From Pseudomonadota bacterium (GTDB lineage Bacteria > Pseudomonadota > Gammaproteobacteria > Burkholderiales > Gallionellaceae), in assembly GCA_021782365.1 (NCBI GenBank), contig JAJXVB010000001.1, positions 1-64,000 of the forward strand: 64,000 nt of DNA, in the 5' to 3' direction. Both the position numbers and the translations under genes were made by a program. Below are positions 57,178-64,000 of the stretch, one piece after another. The notes beneath the pieces are model-generated. The model saw only the letters and a list, made by a program, of their open reading frames with translations. It had not been told where the DNA came from and made no database searches. The first letter of the stretch is position 1, and every line of letters begins with the position of its first letter.

Positions 57178-58238
57178 ACATGAACATCATGAAATCAGGA
57201 CGTATCCTCATCGTCGATGACGAGTCCGTCAATCTGAAGCTGCTCGAGAAGCTGCTCAATGCGCACGGTTATCTCAACATCGATCCCGTGGACGATGCGC
57301 GGGAAGTCATCGCACACTATCAGGCGATGCGCCCTGACCTGATCCTGCTCGACATCAACATGCCGCATCTGGACGGCTATCAGGTGATGGAGCAGCTAAA
57401 AGCGCTGGATGACCCGCTGATGCCTCCCATCGTCATCCTGACCGCCCAGCATGACAAAAGCTATTTGCTTCGTGCGCTGTCATTGGGCGCCCGGGATTTT
57501 GTCACCAAACCACTGGACACAAGCGAACTTTTGATGCGCGTGCGCAATCTGCTGGATGCGCATCTTGCTCACCGCATGATGCACGACCAGAAGAAGGTCC
57601 TGGAAGAGCTCGTCGCAGCGCGCACCGAGGCGCTGCGACGCACCCAGCTCCAGGTTGTGCAGCGCCTCGGAATGGCTGCAGAATACAGGGACGAGGAAAC
57701 CGGCGGCCATATCCTGCGCATGAGCCACATTTCCGCACTGCTTGCCCGTTCCATAGGCTGGAGCGATGCACAATGCGATCTGATCCTGAATGCAAGTCCG
57801 ATGCACGACATCGGCAAGATCGGCATACCCGATGCAATTTTACTGAAACCAGGAAGGTTCGAGCCTCATGAGTGGGAAATCATGAAGACGCATGCCGCAA
57901 TAGGAGGCAAACTCCTGGCTGGCGACGACTCAGACCTTTTGCAAATGGCGCGCGAAATCGCGCTCACCCATCATGAAAAATGGGATGGCAGCGGATATCC
58001 AAACGGCCTTTCCGGATCAGACATCCCCATGTCAGGGCGCATCGCCGCGCTGGCGGACGTGTTCGACGCGCTGACATCTTCCCGTCCCTACAAGAAGCCA
58101 TGGAAAGTGGAAGATGCGGTGAAGTTCATAGAGGAAAACCGGGGCAAGCATTTCGATCCGATGCTGGTTGATATTTTCCTGCTCAAGCTGCCTCAAGTCC
58201 TTGAGATCAGCAGCCGGTACGATGAGACAGAAGCCTGA
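57174..58238 (+). CDS. RpfG-type response regulator with HD-GYP phosphodiesterase domain
   Basis: ILIVDDESVNLKLLEKLL, LILLDINMPHLDGYQVMEQL, SPMHDIGKIGIPDAILLKPGRF, LTHHEKWDGSGYPNGLSG. Confidence 0.96.
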   Translation: MNMNIMKSGRILIVDDESVNLKLLEKLLNAHGYLNIDPVDDAREVIAHYQAMRPDLILLDINMPHLDGYQVMEQLKALDDPLMPPIVILTAQHDKSYLLRALSLGARDFVTKPLDTSELLMRVRNLLDAHLAHRMMHDQKKVLEELVAARTEALRRTQLQVVQRLGMAAEYRDEETGGHILRMSHISALLARSIGWSDAQCDLILNASPMHDIGKIGIPDAILLKPGRFEPHEWEIMKTHAAIGGKLLAGDDSDLLQMAREIALTHHEKWDGSGYPNGLSGSDIPMSGRIAALADVFDALTSSRPYKKPWKVEDAVKFIEENRGKHFDPMLVDIFLLKLPQVLEISSRYDETEA

Positions 58239-58244
58239 TCCGCT

Positions 58245-60803
58245 TCATAGCAGCCTCTCGAATTCATCCAACGGCAAAGGCTTGCTGAAGAGATATCCCT
58301 GGAATGCATTGCAGCCGCGCAGGTCGAGAAATTCGAACTGCGCCTGTGTTTCCACGCCCTCCGCGATCACCTTGAGCCCCATCGCCTCCGTCATCGCGAT
58401 CACAGTCTGAACGATGGCCGCGTCGTTGGGATCCGTCGTGATATCGCGCACGAAAGACTGATCTATCTTGATCTGATCGAGCGGCAGCCGCTTAAGATAC
58501 TGCAGCGAAGAATATCCCGTGCCGAAGTCGTCTATCGAAAACCCGACACCCAGCCTGTTGATCTCGCGCATCTTCGAGATCGTTTCCTCGACATGTTCGA
58601 GCACGACACTCTCTGTCAGCTCAAGCTTCAACCGCGAAGGATCTGCACCCGACTCCTTCAGCACACGCGCCACCTCTTCCACGAAATCGACTTGTCTGAA
58701 CTGAACCGAGCTGACGTTCACCGCCAGGACAAGATCCCTTGTCAGCGCGTTTTTCTCCCAGCGCTTCAACTGGCCGCAGGCGCGCTCAAGAACCCACAAG
58801 CCAATCGGCAGTATCAGACCAGTCTCCTCGCACAGGGGTATGAAATGCGCTGGCGGTATCAGGCCCCGTTCAGGATGTGCCCAGCGCAGCAATACTTCCG
58901 CACCAATCGGCCTGCACTTTCCGTCGACCTGCAGCTGGTAATAGAGGCGGAACTGTTCGTCGTTTAACGCGCTGTGCAGCTCAGTTTCCATCTGTACGCG
59001 CGCCTCAAGGGTCGCCTGCATTTCCGGGTCATAGAAACGTATCGCATTTCTTCCCGAGGCCTTGGCCTGATACATCGCCGTGTCTGCGAACTTCAGCAGG
59101 TTGTCGATATTTTCCTCATGGCCACGGAACAGCACGATGCCGATGCTGGACGTCGTGTGGTGAACATACTGATTGAGCTGATAAGGCGCATTCAATGCAC
59201 CCCTTACCTTTTCACCGACGAGTTCCGCCTGCATTACCGCAACGTTCACCTGCTCGCTCAACATCTCGAGCACGATGACGAATTCGTCTCCTCCCAGACG
59301 GGCAACGCTGTCTCCCTCCCTAACGCATTCCTGAAGGCGGCGCGCAACTTCGACAAGCAGCATGTCACCCATATCATGCCCCCGGCTGTCATTGAGCTTT
59401 TTGAAATCGTCGAGATCCAGAAACATCAGCGCGGCATGGCCGCCATTCCGGTCGCTTGCTGCAACTGCCTGATGCAGCCGGTCCATGAGCAGACGCCTGT
59501 TCGGCAACCCCGTCAATTCATCGAAAAAAGCCAGCTGATGTATCTTCTGTTCGGCCGACTTGCGTTCCGTGATATCCAGAAAGGTCGTCACCGCACCCAG
59601 CACCTGGCCGCTCTTGATGATGGGATGAGACCAGTATTCGATAGAAACCGCGACACCATCCTTGCGCCAGAAAACCTCATCGTCCACATGGCTCGCCTGT
59701 CTATGCCTGAAAACCTGATAGACCCTGCAAGATTCGGCCGGATAGGGACTGCCATCGGCATGAGAATGATGGATCAGGCCGTGCGTGACCTTGCCCACGA
59801 TTTCGCTCGCATCCGAATATCCCAGGATGCGCAGGAAGGCCGCATTCACGAAGGTGCACACGCCATCGTTGTCGACGCCGTAGATGCCTTCAGCGACTGA
59901 ATCGAGCAGGCGCTGCAGGTTTTCCTGGGCGTCCTGAAGCGCTTGCTGGGCAAGCTTGCGCTCGGTGATGTCTCGACATGCCCCATATACCCTGCCGTCT
60001 GGAAGCAATGCGACATTGAGCTCCATCGGGATCTTTACACCATCCTGTCTGACCAGGCGTATTTCCCTGACATGGCGGTCGCGATCGGCAAGTATTCCCC
60101 TGGCCTCCAGACGATAGCGCTCTTTCCAATCCTCCGGCACCAGATCGAATACGGTCATCTCATATAGGCTCTTTCGGCTATAGCCCAGGATCCTTAACAT
60201 CGCATCGTTGACATAGACGATGCTGCCGTCGCGCTTGCAGATGAAAACCGCATCCGGGGAATATCTTAACGTCATGCGCGATCGCATCTCGCTTTCGCGA
60301 AGCGAATTGGTCATCTCACGCGCATGCTGTTCGGTGAGATTCATCCTTCTCAGGTATTCCTGCTCCAGCGCCTCAAGTTTGCCCGCATTCTGTTTCTCGA
60401 TCGCCCTGTCGTAGATGCTTGCGAGAATCGCGAATAGGAACCAGAAAAAGGCCGATGTATGCAGCGATTCGACTTGCAGCACCCAGCCTTGCCTTAGAGA
60501 CAGGTGTCGCATCAGCATGACGCCTGTTGCCATGAATAATGCGCATAGAACGATGACAAGTGCGCCTATTTTCCTTGCGCGCATCAGCATGAAGCAGAAA
60601 AATGATGCCAGCATCACGGGAAGTGCAGAGATGCCCTCAAATGAATGAGTGCCTGCCGCATTAAGGACCGCAAGACATAGCGTGAAGCTTCCTGTCAGCA
60701 TCCATAGCATGGCTATGCGCCCTGTATTCTTGCGCATGCGCTGCAGATGGACCCATGCAGCATAAAAACCTATCATTGAGATCAGGAGCGGGGAAACTTG
60801 CAT
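58245..60803 (-). CDS. PAS-GGDEF-EAL family bifunctional c-di-GMP protein (EAL signature reads EVL)
   Basis: MQVSPLLISMIGFYAAWVHLQR..., several TM, two PAS, VREGDSVARLGGDEFVIVL, IGAEVLLRWAHPERGLIPP, DDFGTGYSSLQYLKRLPLDQIKIDQSFV. Confidence 0.94.
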   Translation of the reverse strand: MQVSPLLISMIGFYAAWVHLQRMRKNTGRIAMLWMLTGSFTLCLAVLNAAGTHSFEGISALPVMLASFFCFMLMRARKIGALVIVLCALFMATGVMLMRHLSLRQGWVLQVESLHTSAFFWFLFAILASIYDRAIEKQNAGKLEALEQEYLRRMNLTEQHAREMTNSLRESEMRSRMTLRYSPDAVFICKRDGSIVYVNDAMLRILGYSRKSLYEMTVFDLVPEDWKERYRLEARGILADRDRHVREIRLVRQDGVKIPMELNVALLPDGRVYGACRDITERKLAQQALQDAQENLQRLLDSVAEGIYGVDNDGVCTFVNAAFLRILGYSDASEIVGKVTHGLIHHSHADGSPYPAESCRVYQVFRHRQASHVDDEVFWRKDGVAVSIEYWSHPIIKSGQVLGAVTTFLDITERKSAEQKIHQLAFFDELTGLPNRRLLMDRLHQAVAASDRNGGHAALMFLDLDDFKKLNDSRGHDMGDMLLVEVARRLQECVREGDSVARLGGDEFVIVLEMLSEQVNVAVMQAELVGEKVRGALNAPYQLNQYVHHTTSSIGIVLFRGHEENIDNLLKFADTAMYQAKASGRNAIRFYDPEMQATLEARVQMETELHSALNDEQFRLYYQLQVDGKCRPIGAEVLLRWAHPERGLIPPAHFIPLCEETGLILPIGLWVLERACGQLKRWEKNALTRDLVLAVNVSSVQFRQVDFVEEVARVLKESGADPSRLKLELTESVVLEHVEETISKMREINRLGVGFSIDDFGTGYSSLQYLKRLPLDQIKIDQSFVRDITTDPNDAAIVQTVIAMTEAMGLKVIAEGVETQAQFEFLDLRGCNAFQGYLFSKPLPLDEFERLL

Positions 60804-60834
60804 CAGGCTCTCCGCAGAAACAATCTGAAGTGAC

Positions 60835-62172
60835 TCATCCTTTTTCCTGCTCCTTATCAAAGAAGCAGATCCGGTTGCGCCCCTCGTTTTTCGCCTGATA
60901 CATCGCGGCATCCGCGCGTTGCAGGATGTCCTCCTGGCCTCTGCCGTGGTCAATGAAAAGCACGGCGCCTATGCTCGACGTGCAATGGTGCTCGATCAGC
61001 ACCCTCTCCTGACCATGTGGCTGGTAATGCAGGAAGTAGGCTTCCGCCAATGCCATGCGGATCTTTTCAGCCACCCCTTGCGCAATCGAGAGGGATTGAT
61101 CGTGATCGGCAGCCAGATGAGCCAGCATCACAACGAACTCATCCCCGCCGAATCTCGCGACCGTATCTTCTTCTCTCAGGCAACCGCTGATGCGACGTGC
61201 AGCCTCGACCAGCAGAAGGTCTCCCGCCGCATGGCCAAACTTGTCGTTGAGCGGCTTGAAATTATCCAGATCGATGAAAAGAAGTGCGCCGTAATAGCCG
61301 CCTCGCGAACAGGCCGCCAAAGCCTGAGCAAGCCTGTCATTCAGAAGCCTGCGGTTGGGAAGGCTTGTCAGGGTGTCGTAGAAGGCAAGTTCGTGCAGCT
61401 GGTTGGTTGCCTCGTTGATGCGGCTTTGCAGGATGGCGCGTTCGTGCTTCAGATCGGCTGCCATCTGGTTGATGCCGCGCGACAAAATGGAAAACTCGCG
61501 TATGCCGCTCTCCTCTTCAACGCGCGCGTCGAGATGCCCTTCGCCTATCGAATGTATCGCCTGGCTAAGCTTCGTGATCGGCGTGATGATCCTTCGGGTC
61601 GCGATCTGCACGAGATAAAGCGTCAGAAGCAGGAAAAGCGCCGTCATCAGAAACGCGAACTTCAAAAGCGCCAGTTTCTGGCTGTGGGTAGATTTCCTGC
61701 TCAATTCGAGCACCACTGCGCCTGCCTGCTCTACGGCAGGCTTTGCGTCCGTATCGCTTAAATCGATCTGGGTGGAAAGTATCGGGCGATAAAGCAGAAG
61801 CACCTTGCCGTCCTCGTATATCGGGTTCTGAGGATTCACAAGGCTCTGCGCATTCCTGATACCGGAAAGATCGCCTGCATTCGCGATCACCTGCTGCTGC
61901 GCATTGATCAGCTCGATTCCCTTGACATCGGATTCCTGCAAAGCGCTTTGGGCGATGCCGTCGAGATACATCCTGTTCCCCGAAAATACCCCGTATTCGC
62001 TGATCGCAGAGAGCTGACGGGCAAGCTGCTTTCCGCGTGCGATCAGATTGCGATCGAGATCTGCATATCTGTCATGCAAAAGGAAGGCTTCCAGAAGGAT
62101 CACCATGACCATCAAGGGCATCAGCGTGAACCAGACCACATGCGTTCGTATGCTGAATTTTCTTCTATTCAT
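60835..62172 (-). CDS. Membrane diguanylate cyclase (periplasmic sensor, HAMP, GGDEF)
   Basis: MNRRKFSIRTHVVWFTLMPLMVMVILLEAFLL; periplasmic region; HAMP-like IITPITKLSQAIHSIGEGHLDARVEEES; LREEDTVARFGGDEFVVML. Confidence 0.93.
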   Translation of the reverse strand: MNRRKFSIRTHVVWFTLMPLMVMVILLEAFLLHDRYADLDRNLIARGKQLARQLSAISEYGVFSGNRMYLDGIAQSALQESDVKGIELINAQQQVIANAGDLSGIRNAQSLVNPQNPIYEDGKVLLLYRPILSTQIDLSDTDAKPAVEQAGAVVLELSRKSTHSQKLALLKFAFLMTALFLLLTLYLVQIATRRIITPITKLSQAIHSIGEGHLDARVEEESGIREFSILSRGINQMAADLKHERAILQSRINEATNQLHELAFYDTLTSLPNRRLLNDRLAQALAACSRGGYYGALLFIDLDNFKPLNDKFGHAAGDLLLVEAARRISGCLREEDTVARFGGDEFVVMLAHLAADHDQSLSIAQGVAEKIRMALAEAYFLHYQPHGQERVLIEHHCTSSIGAVLFIDHGRGQEDILQRADAAMYQAKNEGRNRICFFDKEQEKG

Positions 62173-63080
62173 CGCGTATCCCCCGATGATTTCTTGATCT
62201 GAAGAAAAATCGCCTCGTCCGATCCGATGACCATCCCGAAGGTTCCGGCCACCGACCGATTGACGGCGATACTGTATTGTTGCGGATATTGCGCCTCTGG
62301 CAATTTTCCCGTTTGTGCATATGAAGCGGCAGCGTTTGCCGTCTGCAAGGCGAGTTGCTCGGGTGTGGAGAAAATCGCGCACAGCGCCCCTGCCCTGACA
62401 TAGGCCTCGGAAAACCCGACCAGGGGAATGCCATGGCGATAGCTCGACAGGAGGATGTTTCTGATGCTGTTGGCATTGTAGATTTCGCCCTCCGGCAACG
62501 CGAGCAGCACATCGCTCTCTGTCAAAACTTCTTCCAGATCGGAAGACAAGGTATCCCTTCCACCCAAATGCCTCGCGACCAATGTGTCCTGCCGGCGGGC
62601 AAGCTCGCTTCTTAATCCCGCGATATCCTGAGCATCGGTATAGAGTACGCCTATCCTCTTGCGCTTGGGCATCACGGCGTTCAGCATCTCGACCTGTCTG
62701 CGCCAGGGCTGGTCGACATAGATAGCGGTAGCCTCCCCCTGCTTGACCTCACGCAAACCCGCATAGGCTTTGCCCGGTATCATGGCCGCCAGCAAAGGCT
62801 GGGATGATTTTTCCGCGACGCGGTATGCAGCCCTTACCCCGACGCTCACGATCAGATCGGTCTTTTGTGAGTCGAAATCCTGAGCCTGCCTTACGATATC
62901 GACGCGCATGCCCTTGGGAACATCCTGTTCGAATGCCTTTGCAAAGCGCTGATACAAGGGCGCGTTGTCGCTCAATACCAGGAGTATGCGAAAGTCGTCG
63001 GCCCAAACATTCTTTGCAAATCCGCAAAGCAATCCCAGCATCAGGAGAAAAAAGGCAGGGATTTTTTTGGCCGATATCAT
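62169..63080 (-). CDS. Periplasmic ABC-type substrate-binding-like protein without a linked permease
   Basis: Signal peptide MISAKKIPAFFLLMLGLLCGFAKNVWA; two-lobe SBP features (DLIVSVGVRAAYRVAE...KRKRIGVLYTDAQDIAGLRSE...DVLLALPEGEIYNANSIRNILLSSYRHGIPLVGFSEAYVRAGALCAI). Confidence 0.85.
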   Translation of the reverse strand: MISAKKIPAFFLLMLGLLCGFAKNVWADDFRILLVLSDNAPLYQRFAKAFEQDVPKGMRVDIVRQAQDFDSQKTDLIVSVGVRAAYRVAEKSSQPLLAAMIPGKAYAGLREVKQGEATAIYVDQPWRRQVEMLNAVMPKRKRIGVLYTDAQDIAGLRSELARRQDTLVARHLGGRDTLSSDLEEVLTESDVLLALPEGEIYNANSIRNILLSSYRHGIPLVGFSEAYVRAGALCAIFSTPEQLALQTANAAASYAQTGKLPEAQYPQQYSIAVNRSVAGTFGMVIGSDEAIFLQIKKSSGDTR

Positions 63081-63081
63081 C

Positions 63082-64000
63082 TCACCAGTCCAGCGTCAGC
63101 GTGACATATCCGCGGCGGTTGAAGAGGTTGCTTGCGATATATTCGGTATAGGCCTGGTTCAGGAGGTTCTGCAGCACGAGTGCGATGCTGCCCTTGACGC
63201 CGCCTGCAAGGGCGAGCGCCCTGGCTATCCTCACATCGATGCGGCGCTCGATCGGCTGATAATCGATGGCGCCCCTGTCGAAAGGCTGCATCGCGGCCTG
63301 GTAGTAACCCGATGCGCTGAAGGAATAATCATGCGGCAGGCGCACCATGTATAGCGCGCTCGCGCTGTTGCTCGGTATGCTCGCAGCCAATATGTCGCTG
63401 TTTGCAGGGTCCGAAGACGCCATGATCTTCTGGCCGCTTGCCGCCAGAAGCACGCCATTGCTGGCAGCCCATGCGTGCGCGAAATTCACCGTCAGGCTGT
63501 TGTCCTGGTCGAACTCGTGCTTCACCGTCGCCTCGAACCCGTGATATTCGCCCGTCATCCCGTTCACGAAACTTTTCGCAGTGGATGAAAGATAGATGCC
63601 GTTGCTCAACTGGTCGCTATAGAGCCTCAGATCGATGGAAGTCGCCCAGTCGGGAAATTCCCCGATATAGCCTATCTCTCTCGAGACCAGTTTCTCTGGC
63701 TGAAGGCCCGGAGAATTCATGACAGGCGCGGGTATATACAAGGCGCCTGGCTGAAGCAAGGGATAGCTGGTCTCGACCGTTGAAGGCGCCCGGTAGGCGA
63801 CTGATACGCCTGCGCGCAGCGTCTGCTCTGGCGTCACATGATAATTCAGCGCAATGCGGGGCGAGGTGTTGAACTGCCCCAGGTCATCCTTCTCGAACAT
63901 GCCGCCCAGATTGAGCAGCCACTTTGGCGAAATGCGCCATTCGTCGTGCGCGAACGCCCTGTATTCGCTGTAGACATAGGATGAGGAATAATACTGCGAG
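63082..64000 (-). CDS. TonB-dependent receptor, C-terminal beta-barrel part (continues past the window edge)
   Basis: SQYYSSSYVYSEYRAFAHDEWRISPKWLLNLGGMFEKDDLGQFNTSPRIALNYHVTPEQTLRAGVSVAYRAPS...NLFNRRGYVTLTLDW (barrel end, terminal aromatic). ORF is open through position 64000. Confidence 0.92.
   Translation of the reverse strand, partial: SQYYSSSYVYSEYRAFAHDEWRISPKWLLNLGGMFEKDDLGQFNTSPRIALNYHVTPEQTLRAGVSVAYRAPSTVETSYPLLQPGALYIPAPVMNSPGLQPEKLVSREIGYIGEFPDWATSIDLRLYSDQLSNGIYLSSTAKSFVNGMTGEYHGFEATVKHEFDQDNSLTVNFAHAWAASNGVLLAASGQKIMASSDPANSDILAASIPSNSASALYMVRLPHDYSFSASGYYQAAMQPFDRGAIDYQPIERRIDVRIARALALAGGVKGSIALVLQNLLNQAYTEYIASNLFNRRGYVTLTLDW

Noticed and set aside
58974-59900. 308-aa plus-strand ORF
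   Set aside because: Antisense shadow of the GGDEF/EAL gene, whose domains are unambiguous.

Overview
64 kb of gene-dense chromosomal DNA with housekeeping and signalling content, most consistent with a betaproteobacterium (inference from gene content; a Nitrosomonadales/Gallionellaceae-type genome is plausible but unproven). I see no rRNA, tRNA, CRISPR, transposase or phage genes. Main blocks: (1) a NarX/NarL-type two-component pair with a cold-shock gene and small SAP-domain and coiled-coil genes; (2) split pntAA/pntAB/pntB; (3) mutL - MHS-type transporter - miaA; (4) rnhA/dnaQ/gloB; (5) a nucleotide-sugar cluster (ugd, rfbBDAC, NDP-sugar nucleotidyltransferase, cysC); (6) zapE/purT/class I FBP aldolase; (7) a diguanylate cyclase with a periplasmic CXXCH motif; (8) dapC-dapD-pilU-like-yffB-like-dapE-prmB-hpnCDE; (9) a TCA block, sdhCDAB-sdhE-gltA-sucAB, divergent from mdh; (10) a complete AmmeMemoRadiSam triad next to an ankyrin protein; (11) a c-di-GMP signalling hub running into the right edge: hybrid kinase + HD-GYP, and convergently TonB receptor - substrate-binding protein - GGDEF - GGDEF/EVL. 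The best candidates for new biology are the TonB receptor/SBP/GGDEF/GGDEF-EAL module, the AmmeMemoRadiSam triad (conserved, function unresolved), the heme-c-type diguanylate cyclase, a shared BvgA-like inverted-heptad operator in the first two-component locus, and a dispersed repeat that appears to supply the N-terminus of SdhE.
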